Both the position numbers and the translations under genes were made by a program. This document shows, piece by piece, positions 1 to 9,409 of a stretch of DNA of 64,000 nt. The DNA is from Longibacter sp051155795 (GTDB taxonomy: Bacteria > Bacteroidota > Rhodothermia > Rhodothermales > Salinibacteraceae), in assembly GCF_051155795.1 (NCBI RefSeq), contig NZ_DAXETW010000027.1, forward strand, positions 1-64,000. The letters are read 5' to 3'. The first letter of the stretch is position 1. The number at the start of each line of letters is the position of its first letter. Below the pieces are notes generated by a model that was not told where the DNA came from, ran no database searches, and saw only the letters and a list, made by a program, of their open reading frames with translations.

Positions 1-891
1 CCCATCCCCGTCGAACAGGGATGGAATCTCGTCGCCTTCTGGCCGTCCTCGTCCATGTCCGCGGAAGAGGCCTTCGCCTCCCTCGGAAACGATCTTATGA
101 TCGTGAAGGACGCGGCAGGGAATGCCTACATCCCGGACGAGTCGATCAATACCCTCGACAACGGATCCGGACAGGTGCACCCCGGACAGGGCTATCAGGT
201 GTACGTGTCTTCCGATGCTGAACTGGTCTACCCGACGTCGGCCCAGACGGCCCTGCAAACCACGTCAGGCGGAGCCCAAACGTCTGAGAACACGCGAGGT
301 GTGGCCACCTCGGCCTCCATTGTCGTCGAAACCCCCGGGCTCGACGACGGCACAACGATGATCGCTGAAACGTCCGGCGGCGTGCGGGTCGGCACGGGCA
401 CCGTGCGCAACGAGAAGGCACTGGTCCGCGTCTGGGGCGATGACCCCCAGACCACAACGGTCGATGGCGCTACACAGGGACAGCAACTGTCCCTCCGCAT
501 CCCATCTCGAGCGGATCAGTCCTCCATCTCGGTATCGAACACCCGGAATGCACTCAAGGGCGGGACAACCACCGACCTTGCGTACACGCCGGATGCCTTC
601 CTCACAACCCGCGCAGATGTCGGCGAACTGACGCTAACGCTGCGGGATAACTACCCGAATCCGGTTCGCTCGGCTACGACGATCGAGTACGTGCTACCCG
701 AGCAGCAGCGCGTACAGATCGAGGTCTATGACCTGCTCGGTCGCCGCGTTTCGACGCTGGTGGACCAGACGATGCCGGCCGGATCGCATAAGGTCTCGTT
801 CGATGCGTCTCGCCTCAGCAGTGGGCCGTACTTCTACCGGATGCACGCCGGTGGGAAGACCATCAATAAGAAGATGGTCGTGGTCCGGTAA
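1..891 (+). CDS. T9SS-secreted protein, C-terminal part (5' truncated by window edge)
   Basis: The frame is open from base 1, so the start lies outside the window; the ATG at 55 is internal. The visible N-terminal stretch GWNLVAFWP resembles the GWNL-type beta modules of secreted Bacteroidota proteins. The last ~80 residues are a typical type IX secretion (Por) sorting domain: NYPNPVRSATTIEYVLP, then VYDLLGRRV, a GSHKVSFDASRLSSGPYFYR segment, and a terminal KKMVVVR. Such domains direct export across the outer membrane and are removed or anchored at the surface. The passenger function cannot be judged from this fragment. A second T9SS protein follows on the same strand. Confidence 0.85.
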   Translation, partial: PIPVEQGWNLVAFWPSSSMSAEEAFASLGNDLMIVKDAAGNAYIPDESINTLDNGSGQVHPGQGYQVYVSSDAELVYPTSAQTALQTTSGGAQTSENTRGVATSASIVVETPGLDDGTTMIAETSGGVRVGTGTVRNEKALVRVWGDDPQTTTVDGATQGQQLSLRIPSRADQSSISVSNTRNALKGGTTTDLAYTPDAFLTTRADVGELTLTLRDNYPNPVRSATTIEYVLPEQQRVQIEVYDLLGRRVSTLVDQTMPAGSHKVSFDASRLSSGPYFYRMHAGGKTINKKMVVVR

Positions 892-1039
892 CAACCCCTC
901 ATCCGCGATTTATTTCGAGAGGCTCATTCGGACATCGTCGCTCGGTTGTAGCGGCGGTGTCCGTTTGCGTCTCCCCCCTTCGCGCATCCTGTGCGAGGAC
1001 TCGCGATCTCCTGCACGACCCGTTCCCCCCCGACGCACC

Positions 1040-2068
1040 ATGACTTCTTCCCCCAGCGCGATTGTAGCTGCGACCCTGCTTCTTTTCACCATCAGTCCGA
1101 CCTGGGCGCAGACGAACCTCCCCGGCCCCTGCCAGACCAGCATCAATAACGCGACGGTCGTGCTGCAGGCCGCCGCGTCCAGCTCGGCGATCAACGCGAG
1201 CGCCTTTCAGGCCGGGGATCCCGTCGTGGCGCTCACGCCAGACGAGGAGACGTGTACAGGCCAGACGACGCTGAACCCGCAGTCCAACGAGTCTTTTCCC
1301 CTGGCCGAAGCCGACCCTCAGTCCGGCGCTCCGGGCTACGAAGAAGGAGACGCGCTCGTTTTCTGGGGCCAGGCAGCCAGCGGAGATATCTACGTTCTCA
1401 CGCCGACCTTCGCATCCTGCTCCAACAACGACCCACTCTGTGTGGACGAGCCGGTCTATCAGCGAAACGGCGTCTACACAATCGAAGACATCTCCGTCAC
1501 CGTCCTGCCGGTCGAACTCGTGGGCTGGCGTGCGAGGGTCGATGCACGCAGGGTTGTTCTTGAATGGGAAACCGCCAGCGAAACCGATAACGCAGGGTTC
1601 TACGTCTTTCAACGCGGGCCGGAAGCCGAAACGTGGAGAGAGTTGGGATTCGTCGAAGGAAACGGCACGACGCAGACCCCGCAATCGTACAGCTTTACCA
1701 CATCCGACCTGTCCCCGGGCGACTACTCGTTCCGACTCCGCCAGGTGGACGTCGATGGCGCGTCGACCCTCTCCCCGCCGATTACCGCGCGGATTAACAC
1801 CGGTAGGGCCGCGCTCCAATCGGCACGGCCGCACCCCGTCACCGGTACATCGATCCTTGAGCTGACCGTTCCGGACCCGCAAAACGTGAATGTCCGGCTC
1901 TACGACATCCTCGGTCGGCATGTGGCACAGCTCTATCGCGGTACGGCAACACCCGGGCAGCCGGCCAAGATCACGATTCAGGGCCGTGACCTCAGCCCGG
2001 GTACGTACATCGTCGTCGCTACCGGCACCTCGTTCCGCAAGACGCAACGCGTGACGGTCGCGCGATGA
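1040..2068 (+). CDS. Secreted protein with T9SS C-terminal sorting domain
   Basis: 342 residues. The ATG at 1040 is chosen because it begins a clean signal peptide (MTSSPSAIVAATLLLFTISP, cleavage after WAQ); the frame extends upstream to 728 but that part overlaps the previous gene. The middle holds a fibronectin-like module (VELVGWRARVDARRVVLEWE, then TASETDNAGFYVFQR), common just before Por domains. The C-terminus has VRLYDILGRHVAQLY and LSPGTYIVVA and ends TQRVTVAR, the T9SS sorting signature. The N-terminal third is Asn/Cys containing and unassigned. Its stop codon directly abuts the stop of the convergent gene on the other strand. Confidence 0.85.
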   Translation: MTSSPSAIVAATLLLFTISPTWAQTNLPGPCQTSINNATVVLQAAASSSAINASAFQAGDPVVALTPDEETCTGQTTLNPQSNESFPLAEADPQSGAPGYEEGDALVFWGQAASGDIYVLTPTFASCSNNDPLCVDEPVYQRNGVYTIEDISVTVLPVELVGWRARVDARRVVLEWETASETDNAGFYVFQRGPEAETWRELGFVEGNGTTQTPQSYSFTTSDLSPGDYSFRLRQVDVDGASTLSPPITARINTGRAALQSARPHPVTGTSILELTVPDPQNVNVRLYDILGRHVAQLYRGTATPGQPAKITIQGRDLSPGTYIVVATGTSFRKTQRVTVAR

Positions 2069-2974
2069 TCAAGGCGCTGTTGCGGCCCTCACCGGTAGGG
2101 CTTCTTCAACAATCCGCGCGCCCGCTGCATCTCTGAGTCCCACCGGAAGGAACCGGTGCCAGCGGACATCGAAGCTCCGCGCGTGTCGCCAGGCCACAGC
2201 GGCTGCGTGGGACGGGTCGAGCATGCACGTGTCGATGTGCCAGCGAGAAGCGTTGTCTCCCTCCACCCGACGAACGGCCGCTCGGTACCCCGGGCGGAAC
2301 TCGACATCGAATCGATCGAGGCCGAATGCAACGCCTGCTCCGTCGGCTTTGATCACGGCCTCCTTCATCGACCAGATCGTGAAGAACATCTTGTGCTGCT
2401 CCTCGACGCGAGCTTGTGCCAGAACCGCACGCTCCCATCGGGAGAAGGCAGCGGACGCGAGGGCGTGCACATCGACGGGCGTCATCGCCTCCACGTCCAC
2501 ACCGATCGCTTCACACGGACCGGCCGCACAGACCACCCATCCTCCCGAGTGGGAGATGTTTATGCCCCAGTCTGCTCCTGCTTCGGGGACGAACGGCTTG
2601 CCTCGCTCTGCCAACTCCAGGTGCACGTCCCGCGGCGAAGCGCCGATCTTCATACCGGCCACTATCCGCAGGAGACTGCGGCCCACGGTATACCGCGCAC
2701 GGTCGGCGTCTCGGCGGAATCTGTCAGCCCGTGCACGCTCGGCATCCGACAACATCCGACGCATCGCTGCCCGTTGCCCTCGACACCCTATCCAAGGCAC
2801 GGCCCAGACGTGAACGAGCGCCGATGCTTCGGTTCCTGCGGGTTCGCACGGTGTCGAGTCGCGGAGTCGGCTCGGTACCGGCGAACCGGCCGTCAGCCAC
2901 CACCCCGGAAGTGGGTGCCGAACCGTTGCCAGGAGATGCCCGCTACGATACCATTCGGTACTCCTGGTAATCAT
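2069..2974 (-). CDS. 4'-phosphopantetheinyl transferase, Sfp type
   Basis: Transfers phosphopantetheine from CoA to carrier proteins. The family motifs are visible: INISHSGGWVV, GVDVEAMTPVD (Mg-binding Asp and Glu), and WSMKEAVIKADGAG (WxxKEA with its Lys). Size (~300 aa from this start) is slightly long for the family because of an unconserved ~60-residue N-terminus. The ATG at 2974 is the only ATG near the domain apart from two further upstream; it overlaps the end of the tyrosine-kinase gene by 32 bases, suggesting translational coupling. The native carrier protein is not in this window. The gene may simply be the genome's ACP activator riding on the exopolysaccharide operon. Confidence 0.88.
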   Translation of the reverse strand: MITRSTEWYRSGHLLATVRHPLPGWWLTAGSPVPSRLRDSTPCEPAGTEASALVHVWAVPWIGCRGQRAAMRRMLSDAERARADRFRRDADRARYTVGRSLLRIVAGMKIGASPRDVHLELAERGKPFVPEAGADWGINISHSGGWVVCAAGPCEAIGVDVEAMTPVDVHALASAAFSRWERAVLAQARVEEQHKMFFTIWSMKEAVIKADGAGVAFGLDRFDVEFRPGYRAAVRRVEGDNASRWHIDTCMLDPSHAAAVAWRHARSFDVRWHRFLPVGLRDAAGARIVEEALPVRAATAP

Positions 2975-5357
2975 AGTATCCGTAGCGGTAGGTAGACGAC
3001 TTTGCTTTGGCAGCATTGAAGCGATTGAAAATGACCCCGGTGACAGGCACGCCGACGCCCTCAAGCATGTCTCGCGTGAGATCGAGGGCGTTCATGTTCG
3101 TCTGGTCCGCTGACGTGACAACCAGGGTAGCGTCGGCACGTGGCGCGAGGACAAGCGGATCGCTCGCAGCCAGGACCGGCGGCGTGTCGATGATGACGAC
3201 GTCGCATCGACTCCTTCCGAGTTCAAGGAGCTTATCCAACCGCTCGGAGTCGAGGGCCTCAGTCGGAGGGTCGTCTGTCGTTCCCGCGGGGACAAAGTAC
3301 AACCCGTCCACATAGGTCCGTCGGACGATCTGCCCTTGCTCCTCCCCTCGCAGCATTTCCGCAAGCCCGGGACCACGTTCCATCCCCAGCAGCTTGTAGG
3401 CGCTCGGACGACGCATGTCGGCGTCGATCAAAAGCACGCGCTTTCCGCCGAGCACAAACGTAAGTGCAAGGTTGACGGCCGTGGTCGTTTTCCCGTCGCC
3501 CGGCTCCGGGCTCGTCACGACGATCGTCTTCGGTGCCTTCCCGTAGGTCTCCCCGTTGTTCGCGTACTGCAGATTCGTTCGGATCAGGCGATAGTTTTCC
3601 GTAACCGAGGACCACGGACTAAGCAGGGGCAACAGTCGCGTGGACAGCGTGTGTCCTTCCACATTGACGGTAAGCTGACCACGGAACTCCTCGGCGATCT
3701 CGTCCCCCATATCCGGAACGACGCCCATCACGTGGTACCCGTGTCGAACGAGGTCGTCAGGCCGCTGAATCCGTGCCTGAGACGCTTCCCGGAGGAATGC
3801 CAGTCCCACACCGATCCCGATACCGAGGAACAGGCCCAGGATGAGATTCTGCTGCACGTTCGGCCGGACCGGAAACGCCGGGACGAACGCCCGTCGGACA
3901 GTTTCGACGTACCCCAGCTCGGACTCTTCCGCAATGATCGTTCGTTGTAGCTCGGACGTGATCGACTGATAGAAGGCCTCGGCCTGCGTCAGCTTCCGGT
4001 CCAGTGCCTCGCGCTGGATCGTTTGCTGCGGAATCCGGCTCAGTCGCGGCTCGTAGCTTTCAATCGTTTTGTCAAGTCCGCTGATCTGCGCCTCTAGCTG
4101 CCCGATCTGGATTTCCTGTTCGGTGATCCGGCTGCGGAGCGTCGCAATGCGCCCGAGAGCGCCTCCCCCGGCGACAGCGCCGTCCTCGTCTCCAGCCTCC
4201 GTTGGTGCGGCCAGGCCGGTCATCTGAGATGCTTCGGCCACCAGCTGATTCGTAAGGTCTTTCTTTCGCTTCTCAAGCCCGTCAATCCGCGTCAGGATTT
4301 CGGCGAGCTCAGGAAATTCCCGGCTGATCCGATCCCGGTCTCCTTCGAGTCCGTCATGGGCGACGTAGTACTGGGCTGCCTCGGCCTTCATGGTACCGAT
4401 CCGCTCTTCCAGCACCCGGATCTCGCTCCGCAATCCACTTGCCGCCTGCTCTTGCTGAACGCTTTCGCGCAGGCCGGGCTCGAACTGTGCCAGCTGGTCG
4501 CGCAGGAGCCGGAGCGCCTCTCGTTCCTGCTCCAGCTCGAATCCGAGCGCGTCGCGACGAGCCGAGAGCTCCGTGTACTCGGCAACGAGGCGCTCCCCGG
4601 CCATCCCCTGCGTGACCACCTGGTTGCTCTTCGCGAACGCCTCCCACTGTGCCTCGAGCCGTCGTATTTCATCCCGTCGCTTGTCGGCCTGGTCCTCCAG
4701 AAACTCACGCGCTGCAGCCACGCTCGCACGGGCCTTTTCGCGGCTGAAGGCTTCATACTCCTTCATGTAAATGTTCGCAACCGTGGATGCCTCCTCCGGG
4801 ACCTTGCTTTCCATCGTCAACTGGATCATGCTCTGGCTCGGCATGGGCTGGAACGAGACAGCACCTGCCAGGGATGCCATCACCTCGTGCGTCTTGCGTG
4901 GCCGACCGTCCTCCATGTACAGGAGGGGAAACTTGCCTTTCTCGCCGAGAGCATCCTCCGTCTTGCGCAGCTCGTCGATGACGCGGTTCGACAGTTCGGC
5001 GGAATATTCGAGCACGCCGACCTCGCTCGCCAGATCGCGTTCCTGTCCGATCGCCGCCATCCCGACCGACTGTGTGCCCATGTCGATGCGAACAATGCTG
5101 CGTGCCTCGTAAATCGGATCCAATGTGTACGTGTAGGCGCCCACAAGAGCGGTAATCAGAAGCGCCGTTCCCGCGATAATCCACTTGCCACGACGAAGGA
5201 TATCCAGAATCTCGCCGACATCGATCCCGGCGACATCCTTCTCCTTTGACGCTTGTGGGCCATCGACAGAACCCTTTGCGGAATTCGGGGGCTGATGGCG
5301 AACCGGACTGCGGACGTCGCCGGAAACGAGACGGGGTAAATCGTTGCGTTCACTCAT
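2943..5357 (-). CDS. Exopolysaccharide chain-length tyrosine autokinase, Wzc/GumC type
   Basis: 804 residues. An N-terminal Wzz-type chain-length domain is flanked by TM1 (about 58-79) and TM2 (NLILGLFLGIGIGVGLAFL), with a long periplasmic coiled-coil between them. The C-terminal BY-kinase has Walker A SPEPGDGKTTTAV (about 616-628), Walker A' LLIDADMRRP, and Walker B VVIIDTPPV. A tyrosine cluster at the extreme C-terminus (Y790, Y792, Y794, Y795, Y797, Y800) provides the autophosphorylation sites. By family, this protein controls polymerisation and export of a Wzy-dependent polysaccharide at the inner membrane. It sits between the sugar-phosphate transferase gene upstream and the phosphopantetheinyl transferase downstream. 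No wza, wzx or wzy gene is visible in the window. Confidence 0.93.
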   Translation of the reverse strand: MSERNDLPRLVSGDVRSPVRHQPPNSAKGSVDGPQASKEKDVAGIDVGEILDILRRGKWIIAGTALLITALVGAYTYTLDPIYEARSIVRIDMGTQSVGMAAIGQERDLASEVGVLEYSAELSNRVIDELRKTEDALGEKGKFPLLYMEDGRPRKTHEVMASLAGAVSFQPMPSQSMIQLTMESKVPEEASTVANIYMKEYEAFSREKARASVAAAREFLEDQADKRRDEIRRLEAQWEAFAKSNQVVTQGMAGERLVAEYTELSARRDALGFELEQEREALRLLRDQLAQFEPGLRESVQQEQAASGLRSEIRVLEERIGTMKAEAAQYYVAHDGLEGDRDRISREFPELAEILTRIDGLEKRKKDLTNQLVAEASQMTGLAAPTEAGDEDGAVAGGGALGRIATLRSRITEQEIQIGQLEAQISGLDKTIESYEPRLSRIPQQTIQREALDRKLTQAEAFYQSITSELQRTIIAEESELGYVETVRRAFVPAFPVRPNVQQNLILGLFLGIGIGVGLAFLREASQARIQRPDDLVRHGYHVMGVVPDMGDEIAEEFRGQLTVNVEGHTLSTRLLPLLSPWSSVTENYRLIRTNLQYANNGETYGKAPKTIVVTSPEPGDGKTTTAVNLALTFVLGGKRVLLIDADMRRPSAYKLLGMERGPGLAEMLRGEEQGQIVRRTYVDGLYFVPAGTTDDPPTEALDSERLDKLLELGRSRCDVVIIDTPPVLAASDPLVLAPRADATLVVTSADQTNMNALDLTRDMLEGVGVPVTGVIFNRFNAAKAKSSTYRYGYYDYQEYRMVS

Positions 5358-5455
5358 TGGAATGGGGGGTTACTCTACACGGGGCGCACCGGAAACCGGT
5401 GCGTCGCAAACGGTGCGGGGTCCGCCGCGAAGGACGGCCCACAGGACCGGAGCGG

Positions 5456-6892
5456 TCATGAAGCTCCCTCCCCGGATAAAACCACGGGGACGGTGCGAAT
5501 CAGGAGGTACAGATCCAGCCACGGCGACCAGTTCTTGAAGTAATGCACGTCGAGATCGACCCGACGCTCGAAGCTGAGCGCGTTTCGCCCGGAGACCTGC
5601 CACAACCCGGTGATGCCGGGTGGGGTCTGCAGCACGATGCTCGCGAGATTGTTCATTTTGGGGAGTTCGCGCGGCATGTACGCGCGGGGCCCAACCAGGC
5701 TCATGTGTCCGGCGATCACATTCAGCAACTGGGGCAACTCATCCAGGCTGTAGCGCCGAAGTAGTCGCCCGATCCGCGTGACGCGCGGATCGTCGCGGAG
5801 CTTGTGGTACTGCTCGTATTCCCGGCGGAGATCCTCATCGCGCTCGAGCAAATCGGCCAGCAGCGCATCCGCGTTCACATGCATCGTCCGAAACTTCAAA
5901 ACCGGGAAACAGCGACCCTGGCGCCCCATCCGGCTCTGACTGAAAAAGACCGGACCGCGAGAGTCCAGCTTGATCAGCGCGGCGATGGTGAGCAGGAGCG
6001 GTAGCGTCGCGATCGTCAGAAGCAAGGCACCAACCACGTCGCCGACCCGCTTAGCGAATCGCGCCCCCAACTGCAGTTCGTAGTGGCTGACGCCGTAGCC
6101 GACGAGCCCCTGATGCGTCCGTCCGGTGCGCCACAGTGCGGCGGCCCCCTTCTTCACGTCGGGAACGACGAGGACGTTATCGAAAAACTTGCTGTAGCGA
6201 GCCACGAGGTGGTCGTGCGCCTCGGCGTCCAGGTCGGGTTCGACAACGATGGCGCATGAAATATTGTGGTTGGCGGCTACGTGGAGCGCCATCCCACTCG
6301 GTCCGCTCCAGATCGGCACGTCGACCGGTCGGTCTGTCAAAAGCGCAACCGGGCGTAGGCCGATCTCCGGCCAGCGGCGGAGCGTGTCGACCACAGCAAG
6401 CGCCTGGTCGGTTTGGCCGATGACGGCGACCGTCTGCCCCCACCAGTCGGCCCGGGCGCAGACGACGCGCACGAAGCCCCGGCATAGCGGCACCACGATC
6501 GCGCCGAGAAGGCCCGCCGCACCGATCGTCGTCGCCACCGCGGGATCGCCGTCTCCGATGTATGCCGCCATCGCCGCGGTCACACCAATGGTCAGCGTCA
6601 CCTGACTGGCGAGACGCATCTCATCGGCCGGGTGCATCCGCGTGTGCTGGTACAGGCCGAGAAAGACGAACGCAGCGAGAATGACCGGAATCAGCAAGCC
6701 AGCCGACCAGACGGATGTGGCGTACGCGGGTGCGAATGCATACGCGAGCAAGTCCAGAAGACCAAGCACGGACGTGAACCCTACGAGATCGGTCGCCACG
6801 AGGGCTAACAACGTCATCAGCCGCGCGCGTCGGGCGTCAACTGCCTCGAGGCACCGCGCGGAGGCGCTTGCAACGTCTGACCGGGACACCAT
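5456..6892 (-). CDS. Undecaprenyl-phosphate sugar phosphotransferase, WbaP-like
   Basis: Polyprenyl glycosylphosphotransferase that loads the first sugar phosphate onto undecaprenyl phosphate. There are four N-terminal TM segments (from LMTLLALVATDLVGFTSVLG), a soluble NAD-fold-like middle region, a fifth TM (VVGALLLTIATLPLLLTIAA), then the bacterial sugar transferase core: SRMGRQGRCFPVLKFRTM, SLDELPQLLNVIAGHMSLVG, and PGITGLWQVSGRN. The start at 6892 has an AGGA about 9 bases upstream; an ATG at 6922 would add 10 residues. A longer frame to 7204 would overlap the glycosyltransferase and is unlikely. It lies in one orientation with the glycosyltransferase (127-base gap) and the autokinase (98-base gap), as an EPS operon. 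Confidence 0.9.
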   Translation of the reverse strand: MVSRSDVASASARCLEAVDARRARLMTLLALVATDLVGFTSVLGLLDLLAYAFAPAYATSVWSAGLLIPVILAAFVFLGLYQHTRMHPADEMRLASQVTLTIGVTAAMAAYIGDGDPAVATTIGAAGLLGAIVVPLCRGFVRVVCARADWWGQTVAVIGQTDQALAVVDTLRRWPEIGLRPVALLTDRPVDVPIWSGPSGMALHVAANHNISCAIVVEPDLDAEAHDHLVARYSKFFDNVLVVPDVKKGAAALWRTGRTHQGLVGYGVSHYELQLGARFAKRVGDVVGALLLTIATLPLLLTIAALIKLDSRGPVFFSQSRMGRQGRCFPVLKFRTMHVNADALLADLLERDEDLRREYEQYHKLRDDPRVTRIGRLLRRYSLDELPQLLNVIAGHMSLVGPRAYMPRELPKMNNLASIVLQTPPGITGLWQVSGRNALSFERRVDLDVHYFKNWSPWLDLYLLIRTVPVVLSGEGAS

Positions 6893-7019
6893 CGTCAATT
6901 CCTGCGAGGGGTGCCTGAGCATCGAGTCATGCTGGAGAGTAGCGGCCACGGGATTCGGTTGGATGCAGACCAGGAGAGAGAGAGAGGCGCGGGGCGGGGC
7001 GTAACGACGCAGTATCAGA

Positions 7020-8234
7020 TTAGCCGACGACCTCAGGCGTTGCGGTGCGAAGCACGTGCTGGTTCGACACGAAGTGATCGTCGATAAACTCTGCGTAGGC
7101 GTGGTTGACGGCCCGCGTGAACGTGCTCCGGAACACCTCCGGGGCGAATCGCTCAGCGTTTTCGCGAATCTTCTCCGGGTGGAGTCGATCCTCGACCGCC
7201 TCAAAGTCGTCGATTGCGTTTTTCAGATGCGCCACGTCTTGCTCCTGGAAGAACACCCCCGTACTTCCGGGGATGATCGTTTCCAGCGCTCCGCCTTTTC
7301 CGTAGGCGATCACGGGCGTACCACACGCCTGAGCCTCGACCGGGACGATCCCGAAGTCCTCCTCCGCGGCAAAGACGAACGCTCGTGCCGCCTGCATGTA
7401 GTATTCGACAGCTTCGTCCGGCTGATATCCGAGGAGCGTCACGTTGGGCCCCGCGAGCTTTTCGATCTTCCGCATCTCCGGTCCGTCCCCGATAACCACC
7501 AGCTCTTTGTCCGGCATCGCCGTGAACGCTTCCACAATGAGGTCGATGCGCTTGTAGGGTACGAGCCGGGACATCGTCAGGTAGAAGTCTTCCTTCTCCG
7601 TCTGCAGCTTGAACCGATCGACATCGACGGGGGGATAAATCACCTGCGCGCGTCGCCGGTACGTCTTCCAGATCCGCCGTGCCACGTGCTGCGAGTTGGC
7701 GATGAACACGTCCACGCGGTCCGCTGCGATGGCGTCGTAGATGCGCATGTAGTGGAGGACGGCCCGAGCCAGCATGCTTCGGGGGCCGCTGGTCAGACCG
7801 CTCTGCTGCAGGTAGTCGTGGTGAAGATCCCAGGCATAGCGCATGGGGCTGTGCACGTAGCTGACGTGTAGCTGATCGGCGCGGGTCAGCAGTCCCTTCG
7901 CCACGGCGTAACTGGACGACACCACGACGTCGTACTCCGACAGGTCGAACTGCTCGATCGCTATTGGCGCGAGCGGCAGATAGTATCGGTACTTCGTTTG
8001 CGAAAACGGCAGCCGCTGAATGAACGAGGTCTCGACCGGTTTTCCCTGAAGAAAGTCCCGCTGTGCCTCCGGGACAAAGTCGATCAGGCTGTAGAGATCG
8101 GCTGCCGGATACGCCATGATCATCTGCTCGAGCACACGCTCGGCCCCGGCATACACCGGCAGCCAGTCGTGGACGAGGCCGACCCGACCCGGTCGCAGAG
8201 CGGTGGACGATTCGGGTCCCCCATCGCCCTGCAT
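7020..8234 (-). CDS. Glycosyltransferase family 4 (GT-B fold)
   Basis: 404 residues from this start. The N-terminal acceptor domain has VGLVHDWLPVYAGAERVLEQ, the usual opening of GT4 enzymes. The C-terminal nucleotide-sugar domain has LTMSRLVPYKRIDLIVEAF, LVVIGDGPEMRKIEKLAG, and the FGIVPVEAQACGTPVIAYG motif with the ExxxxxGxP signature. It likely adds a sugar (mannosyl-type is common in this group) to the lipid-linked exopolysaccharide unit. An alternative ATG at 8285 would add 17 residues but would place a perfect 14-base palindrome inside the coding region; I prefer 8234, which leaves that palindrome upstream. First gene of the apparent EPS operon. Confidence 0.9.
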   Translation of the reverse strand: MQGDGGPESSTALRPGRVGLVHDWLPVYAGAERVLEQMIMAYPAADLYSLIDFVPEAQRDFLQGKPVETSFIQRLPFSQTKYRYYLPLAPIAIEQFDLSEYDVVVSSSYAVAKGLLTRADQLHVSYVHSPMRYAWDLHHDYLQQSGLTSGPRSMLARAVLHYMRIYDAIAADRVDVFIANSQHVARRIWKTYRRRAQVIYPPVDVDRFKLQTEKEDFYLTMSRLVPYKRIDLIVEAFTAMPDKELVVIGDGPEMRKIEKLAGPNVTLLGYQPDEAVEYYMQAARAFVFAAEEDFGIVPVEAQACGTPVIAYGKGGALETIIPGSTGVFFQEQDVAHLKNAIDDFEAVEDRLHPEKIRENAERFAPEVFRSTFTRAVNHAYAEFIDDHFVSNQHVLRTATPEVVG

Positions 8235-8262
8235 GACACCCGCTTCACCGGAACGGCTTAAA

Positions 8263-8276
8263 ATATCGTACGATAT
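8263..8276. promoter_or_regulatory. Perfect 14-bp palindrome upstream of EPS operon
   Basis: ATATCGTACGATAT is its own reverse complement and sits in an AT-rich island, 29-42 bases upstream of the preferred glycosyltransferase start at 8234. A dimeric regulator site is plausible; the two NarL-type regulators encoded next upstream are candidates. If translation starts at 8285 instead, the palindrome would be inside the gene. Confidence 0.4.
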
Positions 8277-8285
8277 GGACGGCAT

Positions 8286-8632
8286 GTATCGACGGAGTGA
8301 TAGGAAATGCGTGAACGATCAGCGTGGGGTAAGACTACGGCGTCCCAGCGTCGCACACGGTACAGTAGTAGCGCAAGGAAAGCAGGCTTATGGCACAGAG
8401 ATTTCGCGCGCTGGTAGCTCTTTTCCCAGAACCGTTTGCGCCAAAAGTCGGGGGACGTACGGTTGGAAATGTGCGCCAGCGCCAACACGACGCGGACATC
8501 GGTACCGTACGTTTCTGCGGCCGACCGGGGAGACAGGCACGACCGCGCCTCGACCGATGGAGAACATTCGGCATATCAAACGAGGCTCCCGACCGGAGCC
8601 CCGCGTGTCTATTAAACCGTGCACTCCGCAAA
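8286..8632. other. Intergenic region between EPS operon and first response regulator
   Basis: About 350 bases without a convincing gene; the short frames here have no domain and atypical composition. It holds the likely promoter of the minus-strand EPS operon and the 3' region of the regulator gene. Apart from the neighbouring palindrome, no strong hairpin or repeat was recognised. Confidence 0.5.
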
Positions 8633-9409
8633 TCAGTCGGCGGAATGGCCGGCTGAATCCTGACCATTTGAATTGCCCTCCTTCGTACTTCCCCCCTCTT
8701 CTCGGCCATAGGCCCACTGCACGGCATACTGCAGCAGCTCTGCCACGGTCTCAAAGCCGAGCTTCTCCTTCGCACGCCGCCGATAGGTCTCAATGGTTTT
8801 TCGGCTGAGATCGAGCTGGGCAGCAATCTCGCGGACGCTGTGACCCTCACCGAGCTTCTGAAAAACCGTCATCTCGCGGTCGGTGAGCTTCTCCGTCGCC
8901 GACCCCAGCTGGTAATCCTGCTGGCGGATCACTTTGCTCAGGATGCGAGAGGACATCCGTCGGCTCAAATACACCTCGCCCTCGCTCACCGCCTGCACCG
9001 CCGAGACCACGTGTTGCGTCGGCTCGCTCTTCATGATGTAGCCGGACGCCCCCGCACGAATCGCCCGTTCGGCGTATACACTCTCGTCGTACATCGAGAA
9101 CACGATGATTCGAACGGACGGGAACCGGTTGCGGATTTCTTCGACGAGATCAAGACCGTGCGCGTCGTCCAGGGAAATATCGACGATGACGACGTCGGGC
9201 ACATTCCGCTCGATTTGGCGCAGCGCCTGCTTGGCCGACCCGCTCTCTCCCACCATGCGCATATCGACCTTGCTGTTGATCGTCGTCGCGAGTGCTTCGC
9301 GAATCGCCGGGTGATCGTCGATCACAAAGACCCGCGTGCGTTCACTGGATGCGCTATTGGATCGGCTGCGGCGAATCCGCGTCGGTTGCGCCTCGAAAGT
9401 CTCATTCAT
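8633..9409 (-). CDS. Response regulator, NarL/FixJ family (first of two paralogues)
   Basis: 258 residues. The receiver domain begins at about residue 26 (VFVIDDHPAIREAL), with acidic pocket DD, phospho-acceptor Asp in VIVDISLDDAHG, the FSM switch residue and the KSEP lysine. The C-terminal LuxR HTH has LTDREMTVFQKLGEGHSVRE and LSRKTIETYRRRAKEKLGF. The tail after the HTH is a hydrophilic Gly/Ser/Asn-rich extension. It is clearly paralogous to the regulator encoded 500 bases upstream: both share DDHPAIRE, YAERAIRAGASGY and AELLQYAVQW-type blocks. By context it is a likely output of the sensor kinase at 11109-13547 and may control the EPS operon downstream. Confidence 0.93.
   Translation of the reverse strand: MNETFEAQPTRIRRSRSNSASSERTRVFVIDDHPAIREALATTINSKVDMRMVGESGSAKQALRQIERNVPDVVIVDISLDDAHGLDLVEEIRNRFPSVRIIVFSMYDESVYAERAIRAGASGYIMKSEPTQHVVSAVQAVSEGEVYLSRRMSSRILSKVIRQQDYQLGSATEKLTDREMTVFQKLGEGHSVREIAAQLDLSRKTIETYRRRAKEKLGFETVAELLQYAVQWAYGREEGGSTKEGNSNGQDSAGHSAD

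Noticed and set aside
899..2047. 382-residue minus-strand frame
   Set aside because: Antisense to the second T9SS protein, which has a signal peptide and sorting domain.
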